The position numbers and the translations under genes were made by a program. A stretch of DNA of 42,236 nt from an uncultured Alistipes sp. (lineage in GTDB: Bacteria > Bacteroidota > Bacteroidia > Bacteroidales > Rikenellaceae). The stretch covers positions 1-42,236 of the forward strand of contig CALUMM010000019.1 in NCBI GenBank assembly GCA_944321755.1, read 5' to 3'. Position 1 is the first letter of the stretch; every line of letters starts with the position of its first letter. Below, piece after piece: positions 15,693 through 24,898 of the stretch. The notes under the pieces are model-generated. The model did no database searches. It saw only the letters and a program-made list of their open reading frames with translations, and was not told the origin of the DNA.

Positions 15693-17438
15693 TCAATGGA
15701 ATACGGGCCGGTCGACCGAAGCCGAAGTGGGCTGCTGTCCGGGCGAGACGGGCCATCCGTCGACCCAGTTGACGCGGTCGAGCATCAGCGTGCGGTAATT
15801 CAGCTCCTCCGTATAGGCGTGGTAGAGGATCCAGTCCTGTCCGTTGTCGTCGGTGATCAGGCGCGAGCAGTGTCCGGGTGACGAGAAGGTGTCGTTGCCC
15901 TGGAGGACGAGTTCGTCGTGGACCTGCATCATGTCGTTTCCGTCCTTGTCGACATAGGGTCCGAAGAGGCTCTGCGAGCGCCCGACGACGAGGCGGTAGG
16001 TCCCGCCTTTGGAGTAGTCGCCCGTGGAGACGATCAGGTAGTACCATCCGTCGCGTTTCACGACGACGGTTGCTTCGTACTGACCTCCGGCCACTTCGCG
16101 GCGTTTCTGGGTCTCCTTGTTCTTGATGGCCAGGCCGTCTTCGGTGAGTTCGAGGACGCTGATGTTTCGGAAGCTGCCCCAGAAGAGGTAGTTGCGTCCG
16201 TCCTCCTGGTAGAGGTAGGCATCGATGGAGATGTCTACGCCCTGCTCGTTGCTGTCGATGAGTTTGCCGTGATCCACGAACGGGCCGGTGGGTGAGTCGG
16301 CGACGGCGACCCCGATGGCGTGTTTGTAGTTGTCACCCGGCTGGGAGTAGTAGCATACGTACTTGTCGCCGATGCGGTTGATCGAGGGGGCCCAGATTCC
16401 GGCATTTCCGTTGGTGATCTGGGGATGGTTCTGGTCGGTGAACATCGCCCCGACGCGCGTCCAGTTCATCAGGTCGGACGACCGCATGATCGGGACGTTC
16501 CTCATGTTGGCATTGTTGCGGTCGTGCTCCGTGGCGTAGAGGTAGAAGTAGCCGTCGTCGGCGCGGATCACGTCGGGATCGGGGAGCGAGAAGTCCGTGA
16601 AGAGCGGGTTCCGGTAGGCGACGGGCAGCGTCGTTACGGTCAGCGTATTCGTCGCCGAAGCCATCCAGGTGTTGTCTTCGACCTGGCTGCGGACGGTCCA
16701 GATGAGCGGCAGGGTTTGCGAACCCGCTTCGGCATGGTTGTCGAAGAGGGCCTGCACCTGCTCCTTCGTGAGCGAGAGTTCGGTCTTCTCCCCGGCGTCG
16801 AACGTAGCCAGCGGGGCCGAGAAATCCCCGCCCTGTCGGTCGATCAGCAGGGTGTACGCGGGGGTTTTCTGACCGTTGCTGCGGGCCGCCGACCAGCTGA
16901 AGCGGAGCGACTCTCCGAGCAGTACCAGATCGGCCCGTCCGCCATCCTCGGGGGTGAAGAGCGCCTCGACGATGTAGGGCTCCACGCTGTTGGTAATCGT
17001 CATCGAGCGCTGCACCGGGCCCGTGAAGCTTTGGCTTCCGGCGACGGTCTTCACGCTCCAGACGAGCGCGGAGGTTCCGTTCTGCTGCGTGGCCTCGTAG
17101 ACGTTTTTCAGCTCCTGATAGGAGAGCGTCAGTTCCGTGGTTCGGTTGTCGTCGGTACGGAATGCGGCGGCCGGATCGGAGAAGTCGCCGCCCTTGCGGT
17201 CGAAGACCACTTCGTAGGCGTCGAACGAGCCTTGAGCGGCCTCCCACCAGAAGGTAAGCGAATTCAGTGCGTCGAGGTTGACCGCAAGGCCCTCCTTGGG
17301 GGCGGTCAGCGTCGAGACGACGGGGTTGTTCCCGCCCGTCGACCCGTCCGGGCCAGCCGGATCGGAATCCGACTGGCCGCAGGCCGACAGCATTCCGACG
17401 CAAAGCAGTGCGAAGGTGCTGATCATCACGTTATTCAT
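15693..17438 (-). CDS. SusE-module/GH43 fusion lipoprotein
   Basis: 581-residue lipoprotein (lipobox LSAC, C20) that joins a glycan-binding scaffold to an enzyme. Two SusE-type immunoglobulin-like modules (about 45-150 and 156-271) share the features of SusE-like neighbours: (V/L)xFDRxGGDFS, an LTxxELxxLF-like helix, and W(S/T)V(K/R) strands. A GH43 five-bladed propeller follows from about 274. Candidate GH43 catalytic residues are the base D287 (LPDPDV), the pKa modulator D406 (SIDAYLYQEDG) and the acid E455 (GGQYEATVVVKRDGWYYL). GH43 enzymes act on alpha-L-arabinofuranosides, beta-xylosides or galactofuranosides; which applies here is unknown. Start 17438 overlaps the upstream stop by 8 bases, suggesting coupling. 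Acidic residues after the lipid cysteine fit surface display. Confidence 0.85.
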   Translation of the reverse strand: MNNVMISTFALLCVGMLSACGQSDSDPAGPDGSTGGNNPVVSTLTAPKEGLAVNLDALNSLTFWWEAAQGSFDAYEVVFDRKGGDFSDPAAAFRTDDNRTTELTLSYQELKNVYEATQQNGTSALVWSVKTVAGSQSFTGPVQRSMTITNSVEPYIVEALFTPEDGGRADLVLLGESLRFSWSAARSNGQKTPAYTLLIDRQGGDFSAPLATFDAGEKTELSLTKEQVQALFDNHAEAGSQTLPLIWTVRSQVEDNTWMASATNTLTVTTLPVAYRNPLFTDFSLPDPDVIRADDGYFYLYATEHDRNNANMRNVPIMRSSDLMNWTRVGAMFTDQNHPQITNGNAGIWAPSINRIGDKYVCYYSQPGDNYKHAIGVAVADSPTGPFVDHGKLIDSNEQGVDISIDAYLYQEDGRNYLFWGSFRNISVLELTEDGLAIKNKETQKRREVAGGQYEATVVVKRDGWYYLIVSTGDYSKGGTYRLVVGRSQSLFGPYVDKDGNDMMQVHDELVLQGNDTFSSPGHCSRLITDDNGQDWILYHAYTEELNYRTLMLDRVNWVDGWPVSPGQQPTSASVDRPVFH

Positions 17439-19764
17439 GTGCGTTGAAGAACTCATGGGTATAGTGGCCCTTCTCGACATTCATATAGAGTCGCAGGTCG
17501 GTGTACCAGCGATCGAGGTCATTTCCGTCGCACAATTCGTCGGGATACTTGAAGGCGGTTGCCCATTGGTCTCCTACACCTGGCTGCACATACCAATAGC
17601 TTGCCGCCGTGGAGGCATTGGGACGGTCCCCGTTGCTGTCCATGCGCCCGTAGTACTGTTGTACACCATTAATAACAAAAGTGAATTTGTAACGCGAGTC
17701 AAATGGATCCCAACTCCAGCCGGTCTCTTGAAGTTCGATGTGCAGGTCTTCGACGAGCCAGACGCCCTTTCCTTCGTAGGTCATTTCGGTCTCCTCGCGA
17801 GTCCAAGAGTAAAAGTGGGCAACCTTGTCTACCGAAGCCACATAGGCCGATCCCGTAGCGATGTTGAATCGGATGCGGTAGATGCCGGTTTCGGAGACGG
17901 GAGCCTCGGCGGCGTCTGCGGATTCGATCTTCGTGACCTTCGAACCGTTGTCGGTCAGTGTATAGAGCGCATCGCTGAATTCCGAACGGAAATAGAACTT
18001 GCTGCCGCCCTCGATCTTGGTGAAGATTTCGTACTTGTAGTCCTCATCCTTGTAGGCATCGGCCTCACCTCCGGCGTTGTCGATTCCCGGGTTGTAGTAG
18101 CTGCCTGAAATGTAGGCCATCTGCTGTCCGGCCTCGGTTCCCTGGCCGTCGATGTAGAGCGGATCGCCGTCGGTGAAGTCCGTCATCTCGACGGGATTGA
18201 CGAATTCATGGGTATAGTGTCCCTTGTCGTCGTTCATGTAGAGCCGCAGGTCGGCAGCCCAGTGGTTCCAGTCGTTGGGGTCGCACAACTTGTCGGAGTA
18301 CTTGAAGGCGGGATCCCACGTGTTGACCAGACTCGGCTGCAGATACCAGTAGCTGTCGGGCACCGACGGATATTTCTCGCCGTGGGGGCGTTCTCCGTTG
18401 TTCTCCATGCGACCGTAGGGCTGGTCCACGCCGTCGATGACGAAATTGAACTTGTAACGTTCGTCGGAGCCGCCTCCTCTGTCGATATTGATCACCATTT
18501 TGTTGACTGCCCAGATGCCTTTTCCTTCGTAGGTCAGCTCTGTTTTCTGCGAAGTCCAGCAGAAGACATGCTCGACGCGGGTTACTTCGGCAACGTAGGC
18601 CGATCCCGTGGCGATATTGAATCGGATGCGGTAGATACCGGTCCGGCTTACGGGAGCCTGGGCCTGCTCTTCGGTTTCGATGGCCTGGATCTTGGTTCCG
18701 TCGGCGCTGAGCGTGTAGATCGTATTGCTGGGCTGCGAGCGGAAACAGAACTTGCTGCCGCCTTCGATCCGGGTGAAGATTTCGTACTTGTAGTCCTGGT
18801 CCTTGAATGCGTCAACCTCTCCGGCCTGACCGATTGCCAGGTTGTAGGAATCCTCGGTGATATAGGACATCTTTTGTCCGGCTTCGGTTCCCTCGCCTTC
18901 GATGTAGAGCGGGTCACCGTCGACGAAATCCGGGAGTTTGACCTGCGGGATGATCGAGAAGGTGCGGACCTCCTCGGAGATCTTCACGTTCTTGTCGATT
19001 TTGGCGTAGACGGCCCACTGCAGGTAATAGGGATCCTCGGTAGTTGCGGCCTCCGAAGCGTTGTAGAGTTCGGCGAGCTGCTCCCGGGTTACGGTAGCCT
19101 GTGTGGCGGCTGCGGACTCGGAGGCGGGGTTCACGTCGATGCTCAGCAGCGGCTCCGAGAAGTCCGCATCGGCCTGATCGATGACCAGCGTGTAGGAGAT
19201 CAGTTTGTCGTCACCGAGCCATACGGGCTTCGACCACGAGAAGTCGACATCCGCGGTGAGCTCCTTCAGGTTGAGGACCACATCCTTTTCGGGGGCGATG
19301 AGGGTCTCGACGACGACCTCCGAACGGGTTGTAAGCGTCAGGGTGCGGGTTTCGGTCGAGGGAGTGCGTCCGGCATCCGTGAGGGTGTAGACTCTCCAGT
19401 CGAGGACGGCCGCCTCACCGGCCTCGTCGGCATTGTCGTCGAAGAGGGCCTGGATCTCCTCCAGTTGCAGCGTGTAGTTGTTCTCTGTGGTTTCGAAGCT
19501 CGCCACGGGAGCCGAGAAGCTGCCTCCGTTCTTGTCGAAAGCGAGTTCGTAGGTAACGTTTCCTGCCGCCGGCTGCCATTCAAAGCGCAGCCCCTCGAAT
19601 TCGGCGGGATCCAGCAACAGCATACTGACGCTCAGGCCGTTTTTCGGTGTTTCCAGTTTTTGGACGTTGGCCGGACCGGCTTCCGCGTCGGATTTGTCCG
19701 ACGTGCAGGAAGCGAGCATCGCAGAGGCTGCAAACAGATATAGGAGTTTTTTGTAAAGTCTCAT
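17431..19764 (-). CDS. Large SusE/SusF-like glycan-binding lipoprotein with duplicated C-terminal module
   Basis: 777-residue surface-type lipoprotein (lipobox LASC, C20). Two SusE immunoglobulin-like modules (about 35-147 and 150-272) are followed by two near-copies of a module of about 250 residues (279-527 and 528-777). Each starts with DF(V/T)DGDPLYI and contains DYKYEIFT(R/K)IEGGSKF, TGIYRIRFNIATGSAYVA, TYEGKG(I/V)W, RYKF(N/T)FVI and YTHEF. Paired aromatic residues in each copy (such as SYWYxQP) may bind sugar. The role is most likely substrate capture on the outer membrane, as for SusE/SusF. It lies between GH125 (58 bases upstream) and the GH43 fusion, whose start overlaps its stop. 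Confidence 0.85.
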   Translation of the reverse strand: MRLYKKLLYLFAASAMLASCTSDKSDAEAGPANVQKLETPKNGLSVSMLLLDPAEFEGLRFEWQPAAGNVTYELAFDKNGGSFSAPVASFETTENNYTLQLEEIQALFDDNADEAGEAAVLDWRVYTLTDAGRTPSTETRTLTLTTRSEVVVETLIAPEKDVVLNLKELTADVDFSWSKPVWLGDDKLISYTLVIDQADADFSEPLLSIDVNPASESAAATQATVTREQLAELYNASEAATTEDPYYLQWAVYAKIDKNVKISEEVRTFSIIPQVKLPDFVDGDPLYIEGEGTEAGQKMSYITEDSYNLAIGQAGEVDAFKDQDYKYEIFTRIEGGSKFCFRSQPSNTIYTLSADGTKIQAIETEEQAQAPVSRTGIYRIRFNIATGSAYVAEVTRVEHVFCWTSQKTELTYEGKGIWAVNKMVINIDRGGGSDERYKFNFVIDGVDQPYGRMENNGERPHGEKYPSVPDSYWYLQPSLVNTWDPAFKYSDKLCDPNDWNHWAADLRLYMNDDKGHYTHEFVNPVEMTDFTDGDPLYIDGQGTEAGQQMAYISGSYYNPGIDNAGGEADAYKDEDYKYEIFTKIEGGSKFYFRSEFSDALYTLTDNGSKVTKIESADAAEAPVSETGIYRIRFNIATGSAYVASVDKVAHFYSWTREETEMTYEGKGVWLVEDLHIELQETGWSWDPFDSRYKFTFVINGVQQYYGRMDSNGDRPNASTAASYWYVQPGVGDQWATAFKYPDELCDGNDLDRWYTDLRLYMNVEKGHYTHEFFNAHE
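17434..18930 (-). repeat. Intragenic tandem duplication (two units of about 750 bp)
   Basis: Unit 1 (18930-18184) and unit 2 (18183-17434) encode consecutive modules that align over their full length. Nucleotide identity is visibly high in blocks; for example the sequence around 18600-18660 closely matches that around 17850-17910. The units differ by scattered substitutions and small indels. Confidence 0.85.
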
Positions 19765-19822
19765 AGACAGGGTTGTTGATAGGTTGTTTTTCAGAATTTC
19801 GGTTTTTGCGGCTCGGGGACTG

Positions 19823-21241
19823 CTATTCCACGGTGATGGAGTTGAGCAGGTCGAGTTTTCCGTCGTGGATGAGTTTGAGGATCAACTCGCCGAAGAGGGT
19901 GTTCTGCCAGGCGAACCAGGCGCGGGTGAACTTCTGCGGGTTGTCCTTGTGGAAGGATTCGTGCATGAATCCGGTTCCGGCATCGGTGGTCATGAGCATT
20001 TCGATGCACGCCTTGATTTCGGCGTCGTCGGTCGACGTGAAGGCCCTCATCATGATGCTCATGGGCCAGACCATGTCGTAGCCGATGTGCGGGCCACCGA
20101 TCCCCTCCCCGGCGGTTCCGCGGAAGAAGTAGGGGTTGGCCTCGCTCCAGACGAACCGGCGGGTATTTTCGTAAATGGGGTCCGTGCGCTCGACATCGCC
20201 CAGGTAGGGCATGGCCAGCAGGCTCGGGACGTTGGCGTCGTCCATCAGGAATCGGTTTCCGAAGCCGTCGACCTCGAAGGCGTAGATCTTGCCGAACTGC
20301 GGGTGCTCCACGACGGCGTACTTTTTCAGGGCCGCTTCCACTTCGTCTGCCAGGTCGAGACACTCCCTGGCGAGTTGTTTTTCACCGTTGACCTTGCGGA
20401 GAATCTCCGCGGCCTTGCGCAGCGAGCTCACGGCGAAGAAGTTCGACGGTACGAGGAAATCGAAGGTCGTGGCGTCGTCCGAGGGCCGGAACGAGGAGAC
20501 GATCAGCCCGACGGGATTGACCGGGTTTCCCCACCCTTCGCAGCACTTGGTGTCCAACTGCCGGTCGGTGGTCCGGCGGAAGTAGTAGGGTCCGAGATTC
20601 TCCTTGCGCTGCTGGGCGCGGAACGTGGTGAGGATGTTCCGCACGGCTTTGATCCAGACCTCGCCGAAGACGGACTCATCGCCCGTCGTTTTCCAGTAGT
20701 GGTAGGCCAGGCGGATGGGGTAGCAGTGGGAGTCGATCTCCCATTTGCGCTCGTGCACTTCGGGATGGATCGGTGTTCCGGTCTGGTCCGAAGCCCAGTG
20801 GCTTCCCGTTGCGCCGTCGTTGAAGGCGTTGGCGTAGGGGTCCGTGTTGATGAGCTTGAACTGCCGGACGATGACCCCCGCAACCATGTTGCGGAGGTGT
20901 TCGTCGCGGGGTGTCAGCTGCACGTAGGGCCAGACCTGGGCGCCGGAGTCGCGGAGCCACATGGCATGGATGTCGCCCGTATAGACGAACGTGTCGTAGA
21001 GACCGTCCTCGCCCTTGTCCTTGAAATGGACGGTGGTATCGAGCGTGTTCGGGAAGCAGTTGCCGAACATCCAGGCCAGTTTTGCGTTGGTAAGCATCCC
21101 CTGGACCTCGGCGATGGTCTGCTCGACGGCTTCGGAGACGAACAGCCGGTCCTGCGGCGCGGGGCGCTGCGACTCATGGTTCTGAGCCGCGAGCACTCCG
21201 ACGCCCAGCAGGGCGGAAAGGGATAACAGCAATCTCTTCAT
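19823..21241 (-). CDS. Glycoside hydrolase family 125 exo-alpha-1,6-mannosidase
   Basis: 472-residue exported inverting alpha-mannosidase; characterised GH125 enzymes release mannose from the non-reducing end of alpha-1,6-mannosides. A type I signal peptide (MKRLLLSLSALLGVGVLAA/Q) with no lipobox places it in the periplasm. The family signatures are FVYTGDIHAMWLRDSGAQVWPY, KWEIDSHCYPIRLAY and FRPSDDATTFDFLVPSN (the general acid is probably D255 or D256). Also present are GGPHIGYDMVWPMSI and TGFMHESFHKDNP (candidate base E428). It starts 9 bases after the stop of the SusE-like protein upstream. Its partner in the locus is the surface GH76, whose products it would trim after import. Confidence 0.93.
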   Translation of the reverse strand: MKRLLLSLSALLGVGVLAAQNHESQRPAPQDRLFVSEAVEQTIAEVQGMLTNAKLAWMFGNCFPNTLDTTVHFKDKGEDGLYDTFVYTGDIHAMWLRDSGAQVWPYVQLTPRDEHLRNMVAGVIVRQFKLINTDPYANAFNDGATGSHWASDQTGTPIHPEVHERKWEIDSHCYPIRLAYHYWKTTGDESVFGEVWIKAVRNILTTFRAQQRKENLGPYYFRRTTDRQLDTKCCEGWGNPVNPVGLIVSSFRPSDDATTFDFLVPSNFFAVSSLRKAAEILRKVNGEKQLARECLDLADEVEAALKKYAVVEHPQFGKIYAFEVDGFGNRFLMDDANVPSLLAMPYLGDVERTDPIYENTRRFVWSEANPYFFRGTAGEGIGGPHIGYDMVWPMSIMMRAFTSTDDAEIKACIEMLMTTDAGTGFMHESFHKDNPQKFTRAWFAWQNTLFGELILKLIHDGKLDLLNSITVE

Positions 21242-21249
21242 CGCATCGC

Positions 21250-22425
21250 TTATTTGTCACGGAACGAGCGTTCGTGGTAGTAATCGGCCTTGTCCGTGTT
21301 GTTCATGTGCACGCGGAACGTGGCAAGCTGATTGATACCCTCTTTGTCATTTTTGCTCTTCCAGGTGTGGTCCCATTCGTCGAGCGAGCTGTGCGTGAAG
21401 CGGTAGATGTTGTAGAACTTGGGGTCCTCATCGGGCTTGTCGTTGTTGCGGCAGTCGTCGTCCCAGAACGACCAGCGCTCGGCGCTCTCGTCCTCGTAGG
21501 TTGCGATGAAGTAGTACCGGGAATCCGTCCGTTGTCCGTCATCGGTGATTACCCAGGCGAAGTCGACGAGTTCCCAGACGCCGTTGCCCGTATAGGTCAT
21601 CTCCTCTTGGCTTGCGGCTCCGAACCAGGGGTGGTTCCAGAACTCGACCTTTTCGATGCGCTTCATCGACCACTTCATGGTGTTGAAGTCGATGTAAACC
21701 CAGTAGATACCCGCTGCAGGAGCGGAGATTTCGGTCTCTTCGGTGTAGGTGCAGCGCAGCGTTCCGTTTGCTTCCAGGTCGTAGTAGCGGTCGAGGTTGT
21801 CCTTGACGGTGAAGGTCCCGGCCGAGAAGCGGGTGAAGCACTCCATGGCGCCCGATTTGCGGTCGGCGATGTGTTGACCCTTGGTGGTTCCGACGGGGAG
21901 TGCGGCGTTGAACTTGACTGCTGCCTGGTTCTCCGTGGCCGATCCCTGGAGCGACAAGGTTGCCGGCAGCGGGTCGACCGTATTGGGCAGCGAGACGATG
22001 AGCGTGCGTGCATTCTGCCCGTCGGCGACCTGTTCGGTACCCTGAATCGTGCGGACCGTCCATTTTATGTTGAGGGTCTGTCCGGGGAGACCTCCGCACA
22101 GGGTGGCGATGGTCGACAGGGTGCTTGTTTCAATCTCCAGGGAGGGTTCGAAACCGTTGGCGTCGCTCGTGGCCACATAGGTCGGATTGGAGAAGTCTCC
22201 GTCTTCGCGGTCGAAGAGGACCTGGTAGACGACATTGCCGGAGGTTGCGTTCTCCCACTCGAAGATGACGGAGAGTCCGGTCGTGATGTCGATTGCGTAT
22301 TGGTCTTTGGGGAAGTACAACTGGGGTGCGGAGAGTGCGGCACCGTTGTCCTTCTCGTCGGAATCGCAGGCCGCAGCGGTAACGGCGAGCACGGCAGTCA
22401 GGAAGAGATACAATATGCGTTTCAT
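21250..22425 (-). CDS. SusE-like outer-membrane glycan-binding lipoprotein
   Basis: 391-residue lipoprotein with lipobox TAAAC (C20) followed by acidic residues (DSDEKD), which fits export to the cell surface. It has one SusE-type N-terminal module (about 33-150: APQLYFPKDQYAIDITTG, YQVLFDREDGDFSNP, IKWTVRTI). A C-terminal region of repeated beta-strands follows, with TGNGVWEL and clustered Trp/Tyr residues (WNHPWFG, RWSFWDDD, EWDHTW) likely to stack on sugar rings. It is the second of three SusE-like proteins here and lies 13 bases after the GH76 stop. A non-catalytic capture role is inferred from the family and position. Confidence 0.8.
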   Translation of the reverse strand: MKRILYLFLTAVLAVTAAACDSDEKDNGAALSAPQLYFPKDQYAIDITTGLSVIFEWENATSGNVVYQVLFDREDGDFSNPTYVATSDANGFEPSLEIETSTLSTIATLCGGLPGQTLNIKWTVRTIQGTEQVADGQNARTLIVSLPNTVDPLPATLSLQGSATENQAAVKFNAALPVGTTKGQHIADRKSGAMECFTRFSAGTFTVKDNLDRYYDLEANGTLRCTYTEETEISAPAAGIYWVYIDFNTMKWSMKRIEKVEFWNHPWFGAASQEEMTYTGNGVWELVDFAWVITDDGQRTDSRYYFIATYEDESAERWSFWDDDCRNNDKPDEDPKFYNIYRFTHSSLDEWDHTWKSKNDKEGINQLATFRVHMNNTDKADYYHERSFRDK

Positions 22426-22438
22426 GGTTCAAATCGGT

Positions 22439-23695
22439 TTATTGGTTCCTTTCAATGATCCACATGGATTCGATGGCCTGTGCGGCGCTCGAATAGGCAC
22501 CGAGCGATCCTCCGGTTCCGGGTTCGCGGGCTTCGGTGCACTTGACGCCGAAGTAGGAGTCCTCCCAACCCAGCTGGGACTTGTCGATTCCGATGGTCCA
22601 GTAGTAGGAAGCGTGGCGCAGCACGTAACGGGTCAGCTCCTTCCGGATGGAGGGATCCACGGCATCAATATCCTTGTCGATGGCCATGCGTGCGGCCCAG
22701 TGGAAGAGTACGGCGTGGAAGATCGAGTTGTTCTCGTCGGTACCCTCGTCGCGCATGATCATTTCGTTTTCATAGGTTTCGTTCATTCTCGACGAGGTCA
22801 TCTGCCCGCGGGCTGCGGAGATCGCCTTCTTGATGTATCCGGTATTTCCGGTGAGTTTCCAGAGCAGGCGTCCGGCCTCCATGCAGGTGCCCTGGGTGTA
22901 GCTCAGGGGCGTACCGTCCAGCGTACCGTCGGCGTTCATGACATGGATGTTCTGGTCGAAACAGGTCTGCGACTCTTCGAGATAGCGGTTGTACTCCTCG
23001 CTGTTTCCGGCCTCTTTGGCGTAGCTGGCCAGCATGGCCGAAGCGATGGCTCCGGGGCCGTTCGTACAGGTGTTTGCCCCCAGGTCGGTCATTTTCCAGG
23101 GCAGCCAGCCGTATTCGTTCAGCGCGAAGCGGGGTCTTACGCACTCGTCCCAGGTCTGTTTGGCGGCGTTGTAGTAGGTTTCATCCCCCGTTGCGTCGTA
23201 CATCTGCAGCAGGGCGATGGTGATCCAGAGCGTATCGTCCGTGAAGTCGTTTCCGAAACCCGACGCACCGCGATACGAGGCATTCCCCTCGTAGTTGTTG
23301 CCGCGCTTGTCGTACCAGCGTTTGAAGTAGCTGCGGATGAGAGCGGCCTGGTCGGGGTCCGTGAGTTTGATACGGTTGTAGTAGTCGACCATCGCGGCCA
23401 TGGCGTGAGCCTGCTGCCAGTAACAGTTTCCGTTGTTTTTCTGGTTGTTGTATTCGCTGTAGGAGAATACGCCGTCGGCGCCGTTCCGGTTTGAGCTGCA
23501 GTAGAAACGTTCGATGAAGGCCGTCGATACGGAATCCGCGGCTTCGGCCCAGTCGATTTCATAGTCGGCGTATGAATTGGCTTTCTGCTCGGTTTTCGGA
23601 TTGGTGATGGACATGTAGTCTTCCTCGCAGCCGACGGGGAGCAAGGCGAGCATGGAGAATACGAACAGGGTTCCCATTGATTTATAGAGTTTCAT
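22439..23695 (-). CDS. Glycoside hydrolase family 76 lipoprotein (endo-alpha-1,6-mannanase family)
   Basis: 418-residue lipoprotein (lipobox PVGC, C23) with EED directly after the cysteine, typical of surface lipoproteins in this phylum. GH76 enzymes are retaining endo-alpha-1,6-mannanases that cut mannan backbones. The (alpha/alpha)6 fold signatures are present: CYWQQAHAMAAMVDYYNR, SGFGNDFTDDTLWITIALLQ with the conserved catalytic Asp pair D153-D154, ALNEYGWLPWK, NGPGAIASAML and YTQGTCMEAGRLLWKLTG. It is probably the surface enzyme that starts mannan breakdown for import by the SusCD pair. It sits between two SusE-like genes with gaps of 11 and 13 bases, so the genes are almost certainly cotranscribed. 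Confidence 0.92.
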   Translation of the reverse strand: MKLYKSMGTLFVFSMLALLPVGCEEDYMSITNPKTEQKANSYADYEIDWAEAADSVSTAFIERFYCSSNRNGADGVFSYSEYNNQKNNGNCYWQQAHAMAAMVDYYNRIKLTDPDQAALIRSYFKRWYDKRGNNYEGNASYRGASGFGNDFTDDTLWITIALLQMYDATGDETYYNAAKQTWDECVRPRFALNEYGWLPWKMTDLGANTCTNGPGAIASAMLASYAKEAGNSEEYNRYLEESQTCFDQNIHVMNADGTLDGTPLSYTQGTCMEAGRLLWKLTGNTGYIKKAISAARGQMTSSRMNETYENEMIMRDEGTDENNSIFHAVLFHWAARMAIDKDIDAVDPSIRKELTRYVLRHASYYWTIGIDKSQLGWEDSYFGVKCTEAREPGTGGSLGAYSSAAQAIESMWIIERNQ

Positions 23696-23706
23696 AGTTT
23701 CAGGTT

Positions 23707-24864
23707 TTATTTGAATTTATATTCGTGCCACCAGGTTCCGGCCGGGTTGTCTGCGTTCAGATAGAGGTAGCAGTCGAATGCGCGGCCGCAATCCGTCGTG
23801 AGGAAGTTGTAGGTGTTGTCCCAGTCGGCATTTCCGAGCGAGGTGTAGAGGTTAACCTTGAGGTAGTCGGTCGTATAGGCTGATCCGAGCGAACTCTGGG
23901 TTCCGAGGTAGAGCATGGATCCGTCTCCGAGGGTGGCATTGAACCGGTGTCGCGAGTCTTTTGCCGAGTTGTCGGAGATGGTGTTCTCGTAGTCGGCGAG
24001 CATCCAGACACCTTTGCCCTGGTAGTCCATGGTGACCCGGGATGTCGACATCTGGTTGTCGGCCCAGGCTGCGGCGTAGTATTCGATTTTGGAGATGGTG
24101 TTCGACTCCCAGGTCATCACGCCGAAATCGATCTTGATCCAGTAGATGGCCTCGGTCGTGAAACGGTTGTTGACGGGGGTTTCGGAATCGGTCACCGTTC
24201 CGTCGGCGTTCAGGCTGTAGTAGCGGCCCAGATCGTCGACGACGGTAAAGTCGCTGCCGCTCTTGATGCGGGTGAAGGCCTCGAAGGTTCCCTCCGTAGC
24301 GGCCACGTTGTCGATTCCTGCCGAGACGGCCATGTTGATTCCGTTCTGGGGATCCTCGGTAGCCTCGCCCTGGAGCGTGATGCTTTGGGGCAGCGGCGAC
24401 ATGGAGTTCATGGTCGTGACGGAGAGCAGGCGCGATTCGGTGTAGACGCTTCCGTTGATTCCCTTCGATGCGCGGACGGTCCAGCGGATGTTTCCGGTCT
24501 CCCGGGTTCCGAGTCCTGCGGCCCGGGCCACGGTGTTGAGGTCCTTGGCCGAGACGCTCAGATAGGTCTGCGAACCGGTGAGCTGGCTGGTCATGGCGGC
24601 GAGGGGCTGGGAGAAGTCTCCGTTTTCGCGGTCGAAGAGGAGTTCGTAGGATACGAATCCGTTGTCTTCGGCGATCGAGGGGCTCCATTCGAAGCGCACG
24701 TCGCTGCCCTGGGAGAGGTCTATGCTCTTGCCTTCGGCGGGGAGATAGAGTTTGTTCCCGGTCTGGATGTTGTAGTTGATCTCATTGCCCTCGTCCGAAC
24801 ATCCGGAGACGAACGGCGTGGCCGCGAGTGCCAGGATCGTGATATTTTTAAACAGGATATTCAT
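23707..24864 (-). CDS. SusE-like outer-membrane glycan-binding lipoprotein
   Basis: 385-residue lipoprotein (lipobox VSGC, C22, then SDE). It occupies the classic susE place directly after susD. The N-terminal SusE module (about 37-155) contains KLYLPAEGKSIDLSQGSDVRFEW, YELLFDRENGDFSQP and IRWTVRASKG. The C-terminal half contains VDDLGRYYSLNADGTV, AIYWIKIDFGVMTWES, YQGKGVWMLADY and a final WWHEYKF, matching the layout of the 21250-22425 protein. This suggests the two are diverged paralogues. Likely a surface glycan-binding partner of the SusCD pair; no catalytic motif is visible. Confidence 0.85.
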   Translation of the reverse strand: MNILFKNITILALAATPFVSGCSDEGNEINYNIQTGNKLYLPAEGKSIDLSQGSDVRFEWSPSIAEDNGFVSYELLFDRENGDFSQPLAAMTSQLTGSQTYLSVSAKDLNTVARAAGLGTRETGNIRWTVRASKGINGSVYTESRLLSVTTMNSMSPLPQSITLQGEATEDPQNGINMAVSAGIDNVAATEGTFEAFTRIKSGSDFTVVDDLGRYYSLNADGTVTDSETPVNNRFTTEAIYWIKIDFGVMTWESNTISKIEYYAAAWADNQMSTSRVTMDYQGKGVWMLADYENTISDNSAKDSRHRFNATLGDGSMLYLGTQSSLGSAYTTDYLKVNLYTSLGNADWDNTYNFLTTDCGRAFDCYLYLNADNPAGTWWHEYKFK

Positions 24865-24898
24865 AATTTCAGGTCATTTATGTTATTCCGGGTCGGGT

